A stretch of 43,696 nt of DNA from an uncultured Dialister sp. (GCF_900538805.1 NZ_UPZP01000006.1:1-43696), one strand, 5' to 3'; positions 7,569-16,164 are shown, counted from the first letter of the stretch. Translations and numbers: made by a program. The notes: generated from the letters alone by a model not told the origin.

Positions 7569-8650
7569 GGCTGTCAGCTATCGGCTATCCGCTATTGTCT
7601 GCTATCTATCATCTATCATCTATCTTCTATCGTCTTTTCCGCCGACCGGTATTTACGGGCCTCTGAGACACTAACGGCACGCACCGAGATTCTTCGCTTC
7701 GCTCAGAATGACGATGCCCGGCGGACAGCGGAAAGCGGAAAGTGGTTAGCGGAGCAATCGGTTGTCGGCTATCGGCTATCCGCTATCGGCTGTCCGTTGT
7801 CCGCCGACCGGTATTTACCGGCCTTTGAGACATTATCGGCATGCACCGAGATTCTTCGCTTCGCTCAGAATGACGATGCCCGGCGGACAGCGGTAAGCGG
7901 ATAGCGGTTAGCGGAGCAATCGGCTATCGGCTGTCGGCTATCGGCTATCCGCTATCCGCTATTGTCTGCTATCTATCATCTATCATCTATCATCTATCTT
8001 CTATCTTCTATCTTCTATCTTCTATCTTCTTTCCTTTGTCCGCCGACCGGTAGTTACGGGCCTTTGAGACACTGACGGCATGCACCGAGATTCTTCGCTT
8101 CGCTCAGAATGACGATGCCCGGCGGACAGCGGACAGCGGACAGCGGAAAGCGGTTGGCGGAGCTATCGGCTATCGGCTGTCAGCTATCGGCTATCCGCTA
8201 TCGTCTGCTATCTATCATCTATCATCTATCTTCTATCTTCTATCTTCTTTCCTCTGTCCGCCGACCGGTATTTACCGGCCTTTGAGAGACTAACGGCACG
8301 CACCGAGATTCTTCGCTTCGCTCAGAATGACGATGTCCGGCGGAAGGCGGTAAGCGGATAGCGGAGCAATTGGCTGCCGGCTGTCGGTTGTCGTCTGTCG
8401 GCTTACCGCTATCGGCTATCGGCTATCGGCTATCGGCTTGCCGCCGACCGGTATTTACGGGCCTTTGAGACACTAACGGCACGCACCGAGATTCTTCGCT
8501 TCGCCCAGAATGACGATGCCCGGTGGAAAGCGGTTAGCGGATAGCAGTTAGCAGACCGCCGTCTGCTGCGCACTATTGACTGAAGGCAAAGCATGGATGT
8601 CGGACAGCCGATAGCGGACAGCGGGCAGCGGGCAGCGGTAAGCTGATAGT
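7569..8650. repeat. 1.1-kb mosaic: five ~90-bp units separated by 7-bp arrays
   Basis: Five copies of a unit lie at 7639-7732, 7801-7892, 8040-8132, 8258-8345 and 8441-8533. Each begins CCGCCGACCGGTA, contains CACCGAGATTCTTCGCTTCG and CAGAATGACGATG, and ends CCGGCGGA, so the outer ends are inverted repeats. Between units lie 7-bp-phase arrays of CTATCGG / CTATCCG, then CTATCAT / CTATCTT. Unit spacing is irregular and there are no unique spacers, so this is not CRISPR. No gene or known RNA is seen. Degenerate single copies flank the glycosyltransferase gene (about 24967-25055 and 27115-27200). Confidence 0.85.
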
Positions 8651-8676
8651 CGGCATATATATGTATAATAAAAGAG

Positions 8677-8707
8677 CGCCTGCTGCGTCCTGTGGCAGGC
8701 GTTTTTT
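8677..8707 (+). terminator. Rho-independent terminator at the end of the repeat mosaic
   Basis: Stem CGCCTGC / GCAGGCG (7 bp) followed by six T residues. A TATAAT at 8664 lies only 13 bases upstream. No gene ends here; it may stop transcripts entering from the repeat region before the ribosomal promoter. Confidence 0.7.
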
Positions 8708-8873
8708 GCTATTGGAACGGTGTGATATGAAAATTTTATCAAAATTTCATGTAAGAAGGTACACACCAGGAGGCGTGTTTATGTAAAAATAAGGCATGCC
8801 TAATAGCGATGCGATTAGTATTTATCGAGCATAGGAGATTTCTCAATAAAATTATTAAATTTTGATGAAACAC

Positions 8874-8902
8874 TTGCATTCGACCATGGAAAATAGTATG
8901 AT
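8874..8902 (+). promoter_or_regulatory. Promoter of the S10-spc-alpha ribosomal cluster
   Basis: TTGCAT (8874-8879), 17-base spacer, TATGAT (8897-8902), in an A/T-rich stretch; expected start near 8909. It is the only strong promoter I see before rpsJ, and none as good is visible inside the cluster. Confidence 0.8.
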
Positions 8903-8908
8903 TTAAAG

Positions 8909-9047
8909 GCTGAACGTTTGCGGCCTTTCGTACGAGGGCGAAGGGGCAGATGAGTCAGTCAAAACTATGAAGTGGAAGGTGGCCTGCACTGCAGGGGAAT
9001 TTCCACGGAGCAGTTCATTCAGGAAATGAACGTAGGAGGTTTATGTA
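8909..9047 (+). promoter_or_regulatory. Structured 5' leader of the S10 cluster
   Basis: About 140 nt. A two-layer hairpin pairs GTGGAA (8972-8977) with TTCCAC (9001-9006) around CCTGC-act-GCAGG. A second hairpin, GTTCATT / AATGAAC (9013-9031), ends three bases before the AGGAGG of rpsJ and could control its accessibility. A role in ribosomal-protein autoregulation is inference; no T-run follows either hairpin. Confidence 0.45.
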
Positions 9048-9359
9048 ATGTCGAAACAGGAAAAAATCAGAATTCGGCTGAAAGGCTATGATCACAAAGC
9101 TGTTGATCAGAGCGCAGCGAAGATCGCGGAAACTGCTAAGAGAACAGGTTCCCGTGTCTCCGGTCCGATTCCGCTCCCCACGGAACGGAACGTGTATACC
9201 ATTCTCCGTTCTCCGCATGTCAACAAGGACAGCCGTGAACAGTTTGAAATGCGTATCCACAAGAGACTTATTGACATCCTCGATCCGTCCAAGAAGACCG
9301 CGGATGCGCTGATGAGACTGGAACTCCCAGCCGGTGTCAGCATTGATATTAAACTGTAA
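9048..9359 (+). CDS. rpsJ: 30S ribosomal protein S10
   Basis: 103 aa, the normal length, beginning MSKQEKIRIRLKGYDH. S10 sits in the head of the small subunit and, as NusE, pairs with NusB in antitermination of rRNA transcripts. AGGAGG lies 8 bases before ATG. First gene of the 30-gene cluster. The usual upstream str genes (rpsL, rpsG, fusA, tuf) are absent; repeats occupy that place instead. Confidence 0.98.
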   Translation: MSKQEKIRIRLKGYDHKAVDQSAAKIAETAKRTGSRVSGPIPLPTERNVYTILRSPHVNKDSREQFEMRIHKRLIDILDPSKKTADALMRLELPAGVSIDIKL

Positions 9360-9371
9360 GGAGGTGCAAAG

Positions 9372-10013
9372 ATGTCTAAGGCTATTTTGGGAACAAAATT
9401 AGGAATGTCCCAGGTGTTCGCTGAAAACGGCGACCTGGTTCCGGTAAGTGTTATTGAAGTTCTGCCAAACGTTGTAGCAGCTGTTAAAACCGTTGAAAGC
9501 GATGGTTACAATGCTGTTCAGCTCGGTTATGGCGCTGTCAAAGAAAAACATTTGACAAAACCTGTAAAAGGTCAGTTTGAAAAGGCTGGTATTGATCCGG
9601 TTAAATATCTGCGTGAATACAGACTCGCTGAAAAGCCGTCTTACACAGTAGGCCAAACTCTGGCTGCTGATATCTTCGCAGAAGGCGAAATTGTAGACGT
9701 AATCGGCACCAGCCGCGGTAAAGGTTTCGCCGGCACCATTAAACGTTGGAATCACCAGCGCGGCCCTGAAAGCCACGGTTCCAAGAACCATCGCCAGACA
9801 GCATCCCTCGGTGCTCGTATGTCCGGCGGCGGCGGAAAGGTATTCAAAGGCAAGAAGATGCCGGGACAGCTGGGCGGCGAAAGAGTCACTGTTCAGCATC
9901 TTCAGGTAGTAAGAGTTGATACTGCCCGTAATCTTATGCTTGTCAAAGGCGGGATCCCCGGCGCTAAGGGAAGCCTCGTCATGGTACAGGAAACTGTAAA
10001 GCCTGTAAAATAA
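9372..10013 (+). CDS. rplC: 50S ribosomal protein L3
   Basis: 213 aa. It starts SKAILGTKLGMSQVF and carries the conserved central loop SKNHRQTASLGARMSGGG, which reaches toward the peptidyl-transferase centre. One of the early assembly proteins binding the 3' end of 23S rRNA. 12 bases after rpsJ with GGAGG upstream. Confidence 0.98.
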   Translation: MSKAILGTKLGMSQVFAENGDLVPVSVIEVLPNVVAAVKTVESDGYNAVQLGYGAVKEKHLTKPVKGQFEKAGIDPVKYLREYRLAEKPSYTVGQTLAADIFAEGEIVDVIGTSRGKGFAGTIKRWNHQRGPESHGSKNHRQTASLGARMSGGGGKVFKGKKMPGQLGGERVTVQHLQVVRVDTARNLMLVKGGIPGAKGSLVMVQETVKPVK

Positions 10014-10022
10014 TATTGTCTG

Positions 10023-10041
10023 GAACAACAGAAAATTGTTC
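10023..10041 (+). promoter_or_regulatory. Small hairpin in the rplC-rplD spacer
   Basis: GAACAA pairs with TTGTTC in the 50-base gap before rplD, one of the longest spacers in the S10 part of the cluster, and ends eight bases before the AGGGAGG of rplD. No T-run, so it is not a standard terminator; it may affect rplD translation or RNA processing. Confidence 0.35.
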
Positions 10042-10063
10042 TGATTAAGGGAGGAACATCTCA

Positions 10064-10687
10064 ATGCCGAAAGTAAAGCTGTATAATGTAGCCGGCCAGG
10101 AAACCGGTGAAATAGAGCTGAATGACAGCGTCTTTGGCGTAGACTACAACGAAGCTGTTATTCACCAGGCAGTGGTTCGCCAGATGGCTAATGAACGCCT
10201 CGGCACCCACGCCACAAAGACCAGAGGCCTTGTCCGCGGCGGCGGCAAGAAGCCCTGGAAGCAGAAGGGCACAGGCCGTGCCAGAGTCGGATCCATCCGC
10301 TCCCCACTGTGGGTTGGCGGCGGCACCGTATTCGGACCGACCCCCAGAAGCCATGCAAAGGCTATGCCGAAAAAGGCTCGCCAGCTGGCTGTTAAATCTG
10401 CTCTTTCCGAAAAGCTCCGTGCTAACGAACTGGTAGTTATCGATACCATCCATTTCGACGCACCGAAGACTAAGGAAGTTGTTAAGATGCTTTCCGCATT
10501 CAACGCAGGCAAGGCCCTCATCGTTGACGGCGGCGACGCAGCAGAAAACACTGTTCTTTCCGCAAGAAACATTCCCGGCGTAAAGGCTTATGTACCCAGC
10601 GGAATCAACATCTATGATATTGTAAATTATGACAAGCTGTTCCTCACTCAGGAAGCTGTCAAGAAGATTGAGGAGGTACTCGCATAA
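10064..10687 (+). CDS. rplD: 50S ribosomal protein L4
   Basis: 207 aa of the L4/L1e family. The basic extended loop RGGGKKPWKQKGTGRARVG is intact; in the ribosome it lines the exit tunnel. In E. coli L4 represses its own operon; whether that holds here is unknown, as the leader is not the E. coli type. AGGGAGG precedes the ATG. Its TAA overlaps the rplW ATG by one base. Confidence 0.98.
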   Translation: MPKVKLYNVAGQETGEIELNDSVFGVDYNEAVIHQAVVRQMANERLGTHATKTRGLVRGGGKKPWKQKGTGRARVGSIRSPLWVGGGTVFGPTPRSHAKAMPKKARQLAVKSALSEKLRANELVVIDTIHFDAPKTKEVVKMLSAFNAGKALIVDGGDAAENTVLSARNIPGVKAYVPSGINIYDIVNYDKLFLTQEAVKKIEEVLA

Positions 10688-10968
10688 TGGAAGCACGTGA
10701 CATCCTCATTAAACCGATTATCACCGAAAAGACCACGGCTCTCATGGAAGAAAGAAAGTACACCTTCCGCGTGCCCCTTGCTGCAACGAAGGTTGAAATC
10801 CGCCAGGCTGTGGAACAGATTTTCAAAGTCAAAGTTCAGGCTGTGAACACCATGCGTTATGAAGGCAAGATGAAACGTCTGGGCCGCACCCAGGGTCGTC
10901 GCAGTGATTGGAAGAAAGCAGTTGTTACCCTTAAACCGGGCGAAACAATTGAGCTCTTCGAAGCGTAA
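10687..10968 (+). CDS. rplW: 50S ribosomal protein L23
   Basis: 93 aa, beginning MEARDILIKPIITEKTT, the family's hallmark. L23 surrounds the tunnel exit and is the docking site for trigger factor and signal-recognition particle. Starts in a TAATG overlap with rplD, so translation is probably coupled. Confidence 0.98.
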   Translation: MEARDILIKPIITEKTTALMEERKYTFRVPLAATKVEIRQAVEQIFKVKVQAVNTMRYEGKMKRLGRTQGRRSDWKKAVVTLKPGETIELFEA

Positions 10969-10982
10969 GGAGGAGTAAATCA

Positions 10983-11810
10983 ATGGCTTATAAATCTTTT
11001 AAACCGTACACTCCCGGACGCCGTCAGATGACCGTTTCCACTTTTGATGAAATCACAACAGCTAAACCGGAAAAATCCCTTCTGGCTCCTGTTCATAATC
11101 ATGGCGGTCGCAATGGCTCCGGCAAAATGACAGTTCGCCATCAGGGCGGCGGTCATAAACGTCAGTACAGAATCATCGATTTCAAGAGAAACAAGGATAG
11201 CATTCCGGCTAAGGTAGCTACCATCGAATACGATCCTAACCGTACCTGCCGCATCGCTCTGCTCCAGTATGCAGACGGCGAAAAACGTTACATCCTGGCT
11301 CCTAAGGGACTCAAGGTTGGCGACGTTGTTACCAGCGGTCCGGAATCCGATATTAAAGTAGGCAACTGCCTGCCTTTCACCAATATTCCTCTTGGTACCA
11401 TCGTTCATAACGTGGAACTGAAGATCGGCAAGGGCGGCCAGATGGTTCGTTCTGCCGGCGCAAGCGCTCAGCTCATGGCTAAAGAAGGGGATTATGCACT
11501 GCTCCGTCTGCCTTCCGGCGAACTGCGCAAGGTACATATCCGCTGCCGCGCTACCATCGGTATCGTGGGCAATGATGACCATGAAAACATTACCCTGGGC
11601 AAAGCAGGAAGAAACCGCTGGCTCGGCGTTCGTCCGACCACCCGCGGCGTTGTAATGAACCCGAATGACCATCCGCATGGCGGCGGCGAAGGTAAAGCTC
11701 CTGTCGGACGTAAGCGTCCTGTTACCCCGTGGGGCAAGCCTGCTTACGGCGTGAAGACCCGCGACAACAGAAAAGCGTCTACCAAGCTGATTGTTAAGAG
11801 ACGCAAGTAA
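10983..11810 (+). CDS. rplB: 50S ribosomal protein L2
   Basis: 275 aa, standard length. Contains the OB-fold/SH3-like core and the C-terminal loop NDHPHGGGEGKAPVGRK with the conserved histidine region close to the peptidyl-transferase centre. Needed for subunit joining. 14 bases after rplW behind AAGGAGG. Confidence 0.98.
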   Translation: MAYKSFKPYTPGRRQMTVSTFDEITTAKPEKSLLAPVHNHGGRNGSGKMTVRHQGGGHKRQYRIIDFKRNKDSIPAKVATIEYDPNRTCRIALLQYADGEKRYILAPKGLKVGDVVTSGPESDIKVGNCLPFTNIPLGTIVHNVELKIGKGGQMVRSAGASAQLMAKEGDYALLRLPSGELRKVHIRCRATIGIVGNDDHENITLGKAGRNRWLGVRPTTRGVVMNPNDHPHGGGEGKAPVGRKRPVTPWGKPAYGVKTRDNRKASTKLIVKRRK

Positions 11811-11827
11811 GATAAGGAGGAGTAAAA

Positions 11828-12109
11828 GTGTCCAGATCCGTAAAAAAAGGCCCGTTCGTCGCTTTCTCTCTGGTAAAGAAGATTGACGCACTGAACGCAG
11901 CTAACGATAAGAAAATTGTAAAAACCTGGTCCCGTGCTTCTACCATCCTTCCGAGTTTCGTAGGTCACACCATTGCGATTCACGACGGAAGAAAGCATGT
12001 ACCGGTTTACATCACTGAAGATATGGTTGGCCATAAGCTTGGCGAATTCGCTCCGACCCGTACTTTCAAGGGCCACAACAAGAGTGATAAGGCCGCTGCA
12101 GGTAAATAA
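11828..12109 (+). CDS. rpsS: 30S ribosomal protein S19
   Basis: 93 aa (SRSVKKGPFVAFSLVKKID...). It uses a GTG start, chosen because AAGGAGG lies 8 bases upstream and the N-terminus matches the family. S19 pairs with S13 in the 30S head and contacts the A-site tRNA. Confidence 0.97.
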   Translation: MSRSVKKGPFVAFSLVKKIDALNAANDKKIVKTWSRASTILPSFVGHTIAIHDGRKHVPVYITEDMVGHKLGEFAPTRTFKGHNKSDKAAAGK

Positions 12110-12123
12110 CAGGGAGGAATAAA

Positions 12124-12459
12124 ATGGAAGTTCAGGCAATTTCAAGAAATGTCCGCATTTCTCCCCGCAAGGTCCGCATCGTAGCTAACCTTGTCCGCGG
12201 CAAGAAAGCGGGAGAAGCTATCTCCATTCTGCGCAATACCCACAAGGCAGCTTCCATCGTGGTTGAAAAGACCCTCCGGAGCGCCATGGCAAATGCAGAA
12301 AACAACAACAACATGAACATTGACAATCTCTACATCTCCACAATTTATGTAGATGCAGGCCCGATCATGAAGCGTGTACATCCACGTTCCCGTGGACAGG
12401 CTTTCGGGATTATGAAACGTACCAGCACACTGACGGTAAAAGTTTCTGAAAAAGAGTAA
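12124..12459 (+). CDS. rplV: 50S ribosomal protein L22
   Basis: 111 aa. The family's long beta-hairpin is present around residues 80-100 (GPIMKRVHPRSRGQAFGIMK); with L4 it forms the narrowest part of the exit tunnel, where macrolide-resistance changes occur. Preceded by AGGGAGG, 14 bases after rpsS. Confidence 0.97.
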   Translation: MEVQAISRNVRISPRKVRIVANLVRGKKAGEAISILRNTHKAASIVVEKTLRSAMANAENNNNMNIDNLYISTIYVDAGPIMKRVHPRSRGQAFGIMKRTSTLTVKVSEKE

Positions 12460-12477
12460 TCGAAGGAGGGAAACGTT

Positions 12478-13239
12478 TTGGGTCAGAAAGTTAATCCGCA
12501 TGGAATGCGTGTAGGCGTGATCGATGACTGGGATTCCAAATGGTTTGCAGAAAAAGATTATGCTGCACTGCTTGTGGAAGATGCCAAAATCCGCCAGTTT
12601 TTAAAGAAGCACCTGTTTGTCGCAGGCATTTCCAAGATTGGCATTAAACGTGTAGGCAACAGAGTAAAGCTTGCCATTTATACTGCTAAACCGGGCATGG
12701 TTATCGGCCGCGGCGGCACAGGCATTGAGGACATCAAGAAAGCCCTGGCTGCTGTAACTGATAAGGAAGTGGACATTGATATCCTTGAAATCAAATCCAC
12801 CGACATGAGCGCTATCCTGGTTGCTGAAAACATTGCTTCCCAGCTGGAAAGACGTATCGGCTTCCGCCGTGCTGTTAAACAGGCTGTAGGCAGAACCATG
12901 CGCGCAGGCGCTAAAGGTATTAAGGTAACCGTTTCCGGTCGTCTCGGCGGTGCAGAAATCGCCCGCAGCGAAAGCTACCGTGAAGGTTCCATTCCTCTTC
13001 AGACTCTCCGCGCCAACATCGACTACGGTGTAACCGCAGCCCACACCACCTATGGTGCTATCGGCGTCAAAGTCTGGATTTATAAAGGCGAACTCGCTCC
13101 CGGCCAGGTTGTGGATGAAAACGAAAACACCCGCACAAACAAGGACAGAGGCAACCGTCACGAAGGCAACAGAAGAGGCGGCCGCCGCGGTGATCGCAGA
13201 GAACGCAGACCGAAAAACTCTGAAAGGAGTGATTCCTGA
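12478..13239 (+). CDS. rpsC: 30S ribosomal protein S3, with basic C-terminal tail
   Basis: 253 aa from a TTG start (GGAGG upstream; N-terminus GQKVNPHGMRVGVIDDW is correct). The type II KH domain carries the GxxG loop (MVIGRGGTGIEDIKKAL). The protein runs about 30 residues past the conserved core in a low-complexity Arg/Gly tail (NRRGGRRGDRRERRPK), common as a lineage-specific extension. S3 lines the mRNA entry tunnel. The TGA overlaps the rplP ATG by one base. Confidence 0.97.
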   Translation: MGQKVNPHGMRVGVIDDWDSKWFAEKDYAALLVEDAKIRQFLKKHLFVAGISKIGIKRVGNRVKLAIYTAKPGMVIGRGGTGIEDIKKALAAVTDKEVDIDILEIKSTDMSAILVAENIASQLERRIGFRRAVKQAVGRTMRAGAKGIKVTVSGRLGGAEIARSESYREGSIPLQTLRANIDYGVTAAHTTYGAIGVKVWIYKGELAPGQVVDENENTRTNKDRGNRHEGNRRGGRRGDRRERRPKNSERSDS

Positions 13240-13664
13240 TGTTAATTCCAAAGCGTACAAAATATCGTAAACAGTTCCGCGGCCGTATGAAAGGCAAGGA
13301 ACATCGTGGAAACACCGTAACCTACGGTGAATATGGCCTGGTTGCCCTGGAACCTTCCTGGATCACCAGCCGTCAGATCGAAGCAGCCCGTATTGCTATG
13401 ACCCGTTATACCAAGCGCGGCGGCAAGGTCTGGATTAAGATTTTCCCGGACAAACCGGTTTCCGCTAAACCGATCGGCACCCGTCAGGGCTCCGGTAAAG
13501 GTGCTGTAGAATACTGGGTAGCAGTTGTGAGACCCGGCCGTGTTATGTTCGAAATGGGCGGCATCCCCGTGGAAGCTGCAAAGGAAGCTATGCGCCTTGC
13601 AGGTCACAAGCTGCCGATCAAGACAAAGTTTGTAGTTAAAGGACAAGAAGTGGCAGGTGAATAA
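13239..13664 (+). CDS. rplP: 50S ribosomal protein L16
   Basis: 141 aa (MLIPKRTKYRKQFRGRMKG). Organises helices near the A-site and 5S rRNA. The conserved GKGAVEYWVAVVRPGRVMFE block is intact; it contains the region where an Arg is hydroxylated in some bacteria. Overlaps rpsC by one base (TGATG). Confidence 0.98.
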   Translation: MLIPKRTKYRKQFRGRMKGKEHRGNTVTYGEYGLVALEPSWITSRQIEAARIAMTRYTKRGGKVWIKIFPDKPVSAKPIGTRQGSGKGAVEYWVAVVRPGRVMFEMGGIPVEAAKEAMRLAGHKLPIKTKFVVKGQEVAGE

Positions 13665-13665
13665 A

Positions 13666-13872
13666 ATGAAGGTCAATGAAATTCGTAACCTGAGCACTGC
13701 CGAATTAGATGAAAAGGTTGCCGGCTTAAAGGAAGAACTGTTTAACCTCCGTTTTCAGCTCGCTACAGGACAGCTTGAAAATCCGATGCGTATTCGCGAA
13801 GTAAAGAAGACCATCGCAAGAATCAAAACTGTTCAGCGTGAAGAAGAATTGAAGGCTGCCAAGAAGGCATGA
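13666..13872 (+). CDS. rpmC: 50S ribosomal protein L29
   Basis: 68 aa from the ATG one base after the rplP stop. A GTG three codons upstream lies inside rplP and would add MNK, which the family lacks. A two-helix protein (ELDEKVAGLKEELFNLRFQL) beside L23 at the tunnel exit. No strong ribosome site of its own, so translation is probably coupled to rplP. Confidence 0.95.
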   Translation: MKVNEIRNLSTAELDEKVAGLKEELFNLRFQLATGQLENPMRIREVKKTIARIKTVQREEELKAAKKA

Positions 13873-13898
13873 CGGTTAATCCAAAGGAGGATCTCAAC

Positions 13899-14159
13899 GT
13901 GGCAGAAGAAAGAAAGTTGCGCAAGGTGCGCCAGGGAATTGTTGTCAGCGATAAGATGGACAAAACCGTCGTTGTTGCTGTAGAACGTAAAGTTCCCCAC
14001 AAGCTGTACAAAAAATCTATTAATACCACAACCAAGTTCAAAGCGCATGACGAAAACAACGAATGCCGTGTCGGTGACACGGTACGCATCGTCGAAACTC
14101 GCCCGCTGTCTCGCGACAAGCGTTGGAGAGTTGAGAAAATCGTTGCCCGTCAGAACTGA
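13899..14159 (+). CDS. rpsQ: 30S ribosomal protein S17
   Basis: 86 aa from a GTG start 8 bases after AAAGGAGG; a longer reading frame begins ten codons upstream but reads through the ribosome site. OB-fold core with RQGIVVSDKMDKTVVVAVER. Primary 16S-binding protein of the 30S body. Confidence 0.95.
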   Translation: MAEERKLRKVRQGIVVSDKMDKTVVVAVERKVPHKLYKKSINTTTKFKAHDENNECRVGDTVRIVETRPLSRDKRWRVEKIVARQN

Positions 14160-14191
14160 TATAGAAAGATAATTATAGGAGGATAGGCACG

Positions 14192-14560
14192 ATGATTCAG
14201 CAGGAAAGCAGACTCAACGTTGCGGATAATACCGGTGCTAAGAACGTCCTGGTTATTAAAGTTCTGGGTGGTTCCTTCCGTAAGAGCGGCAATATCGGTG
14301 ATATTGTGGTTTGCACGGTCAAAGATGCAACCCCCGGCGGCGTTGTTAAGAAGGGCCAGGTAGTCAAGGCTGTTGTAGTCCGCAGCGTAAACGGCGTAAG
14401 CCGCAGCGACGGATCCCACATCCGCTTTGATGAAAACGCAGTTGTTATTATTAAAGACGACAAGAGCCCGGTAGGAACACGTATTTTTGGACCGGTAGCA
14501 AGAGAACTCCGTGAAAGAGATTTCATGAAGATTATTTCCCTGGCTCCGGAAGTGCTCTAA
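14192..14560 (+). CDS. rplN: 50S ribosomal protein L14
   Basis: 122 aa, beginning MIQQESRLNVADNTGAK, as in nearly all bacteria. It forms part of the inter-subunit bridge with 16S h14 and is the docking site of silencing factor RsfS. A 32-base A/T-rich spacer precedes it, with TAGGAGG before ATG. Confidence 0.98.
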   Translation: MIQQESRLNVADNTGAKNVLVIKVLGGSFRKSGNIGDIVVCTVKDATPGGVVKKGQVVKAVVVRSVNGVSRSDGSHIRFDENAVVIIKDDKSPVGTRIFGPVARELRERDFMKIISLAPEVL

Positions 14561-14571
14561 TAGGGAGGCAA

Positions 14572-14904
14572 ATGATGAGTCAGAAACTGCATGTAAAGAC
14601 CGGAGACACAGTTGTCGTTATTTCCGGCAAGGATAAAGGCAAGCAGGGCAAAATCAAAGCTGCTATGCCGAAGGAAGGCCGTGTAGTCGTTGAAGGCGTC
14701 AACATGGTTAAGAAACACACAAAACCGACCCAGGCTAATCCCAAGGGCGGCATTATCGAGAAGGAAGCTCCGATTTATGCCTCCAAGGTCATGATCCTGG
14801 ATCCGGAATCCAAGAAACCGACCCGCGTAAAGAAAGTCCAGCAGAAGGACGGCTCTTATGTAAGGGCAGCCGTTAAGAGCGGCGCTATTATTGACAAGGC
14901 TTAA
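14572..14904 (+). CDS. rplX: 50S ribosomal protein L24
   Basis: 110 aa; two adjacent ATG codons (14572, 14575) could each start it, with AGGGAGG just upstream. The N-terminal KOW motif DTVVVISGKDKGKQGKI is intact. L24 initiates folding of 23S domain I. Confidence 0.97.
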   Translation: MMSQKLHVKTGDTVVVISGKDKGKQGKIKAAMPKEGRVVVEGVNMVKKHTKPTQANPKGGIIEKEAPIYASKVMILDPESKKPTRVKKVQQKDGSYVRAAVKSGAIIDKA

Positions 14905-14923
14905 GCGGGAAGGAGGATAACAA

Positions 14924-15463
14924 GTGTCCAGATTAAACGATTTGTACAAAGCGCAGATTAAGAACAGCATGCGCGAAAAGTTCGGCTACAAGAATGACAT
15001 GGAAATCCCGAAGCTGGAAAAGATTGTCATCAACATCGGTGTAGGCGAAGCTACTGAAAACTCTAAGGCAGTTGATGCAGCAGCATCCGATCTTGCAGCT
15101 ATTACCGGCCAGCAGCCGATGATCTGCAAGGCTCATAAATCCCTGGCTGCATGGCACATCCGTGAAGGAATGCCCCTGGGCTGCAAAGTTACCCTTCGTG
15201 GTGACAGAATGTACGAATTCCTCGATCGTCTCATCAACATCGCTCTTCCCCGCGTCCGCGATTTCCGTGGTATCAGCGACCAGAGCTTCGACGGCCGTGG
15301 AAACTATGCATTCGGCGTAAAGGAACAGCTGATTTTCCCGGAAGTTGATTATGAAAAGATCGACAGAATCCGTGGCATGGATATCATTGTTGTAACTACG
15401 GCTAAGACTGATGAAGAAGCCCGCGAGCTCCTGCGCCAGTTCGGCATGCCGTTCAAGAAATAA
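14924..15463 (+). CDS. rplE: 50S ribosomal protein L5
   Basis: 179 aa from GTG (AAGGAGG 7 bases upstream; N-terminus SRLNDLYKAQIKNSMREKF). Binds 5S rRNA and contacts the P-site tRNA elbow and S13. The conserved RDFRGISDQSFDGRGNYAFG segment is complete. Confidence 0.97.
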   Translation: MSRLNDLYKAQIKNSMREKFGYKNDMEIPKLEKIVINIGVGEATENSKAVDAAASDLAAITGQQPMICKAHKSLAAWHIREGMPLGCKVTLRGDRMYEFLDRLINIALPRVRDFRGISDQSFDGRGNYAFGVKEQLIFPEVDYEKIDRIRGMDIIVVTTAKTDEEARELLRQFGMPFKK

Positions 15464-15475
15464 TCGGAGGACAAT

Positions 15476-15745
15476 ATGGCAAAGAAGTCTATGTTGGAAC
15501 GCGAGAAGAAAAGAGAACTCGCCGTTCAGAAATATGCAGCCAAACGTCAGGCTCTGAAGGAAGCAGGCGATTGGGAAGCCCTTTCCAAACTGCCCCGCAA
15601 CGCTTCCCCCACACGTCTGCATAACCGTTGCAAACTGACAGGCCGTCCCCACGGCTATATGCGTAAATTCGGAATTTGCCGTAACCAGTTCCGTGACCTG
15701 GCTTACAACGGCGAAATTCCGGGTATTAGAAAAGCCAGCTGGTAA
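15476..15745 (+). CDS. rpsN: 30S ribosomal protein S14, long zinc-free type
   Basis: 89 aa. This is the long form that lacks the two CxxC pairs of the short ~61-aa zinc-binding form; only isolated Cys (NRCKLTGR, GICRNQ) remain. Many Gram-positive Firmicutes keep the short zinc form in this cluster, so the form here sets this lineage apart and makes S14 independent of zinc supply. L36 downstream is still of the zinc type. Confidence 0.96.
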   Translation: MAKKSMLEREKKRELAVQKYAAKRQALKEAGDWEALSKLPRNASPTRLHNRCKLTGRPHGYMRKFGICRNQFRDLAYNGEIPGIRKASW

Positions 15746-15765
15746 TTCGGGAGGAGGATTAAATA

Positions 15766-16164
15766 ATGGTAACAACCGATCCAATTGCGGATATGCTTAC
15801 CCGTATTCGTAATGCGAACGATGCATATCATGATAAGGTAGATATGCCTGCTTCTAAAATTAAGGCAGCTGTGCTTACGATTTTAAAAGATGAAGGCTTT
15901 ATCAAAAACGTAGAACAGATCGAAGTGGAAGGCCACCAGGTTCTCCGTGTTTCCCTGAAATACGGCGCTAACCGTGAAAAGGTCATCAAAGGTCTGAAGA
16001 GAATTTCCAAACCGGGCCTGAGAGTATATGCAGGCAAAGAAGAACTGCCGAAGGTTCTCGGCGGTCTCGGTATTGCAGTTATTTCCACATCCAAGGGCAT
16101 CATGACTGACAAGGCAGCTCGTAGAGAAGGCCTTGGCGGTGAAGTTCTTGCGTTTGTCTGGTAA
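15766..16164 (+). CDS. rpsH: 30S ribosomal protein S8
   Basis: 132 aa (DPIADMLTRIRNANDAYHDK). Binds 16S helix 21 early in assembly. In E. coli S8 also represses the spc operon by binding near rplE; the rpsN-rpsH and rplX-rplE gaps here are too short to show such a site. GGGAGGAGG lies upstream. Confidence 0.98.
   Translation: MVTTDPIADMLTRIRNANDAYHDKVDMPASKIKAAVLTILKDEGFIKNVEQIEVEGHQVLRVSLKYGANREKVIKGLKRISKPGLRVYAGKEELPKVLGGLGIAVISTSKGIMTDKAARREGLGGEVLAFVW

Noticed and set aside
7536..7904. 122-aa reading frame in the repeat mosaic
   Set aside because: It translates only repeats (QLSAIRY, AQNDDARRT) and has no start signals.
7639..8533. Five ~90-bp units as a CRISPR array
   Set aside because: Units are too long, spacing is irregular, the intervening DNA is itself repetitive, and no cas genes are present.
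9043..9048. ATG-TAA minimal start-stop overlapping the rpsJ start as a regulatory uORF
   Set aside because: The ribosome site is only three bases from this ATG but eight from the rpsJ ATG, so it is probably chance.
10983..11891. Long minus-strand reading frames opposite rplB, rplE, rpoA and others (up to ~350 aa)
   Set aside because: They lie antisense to well-established ribosomal or polymerase genes, have no ribosome sites and read as low-complexity shadow protein.
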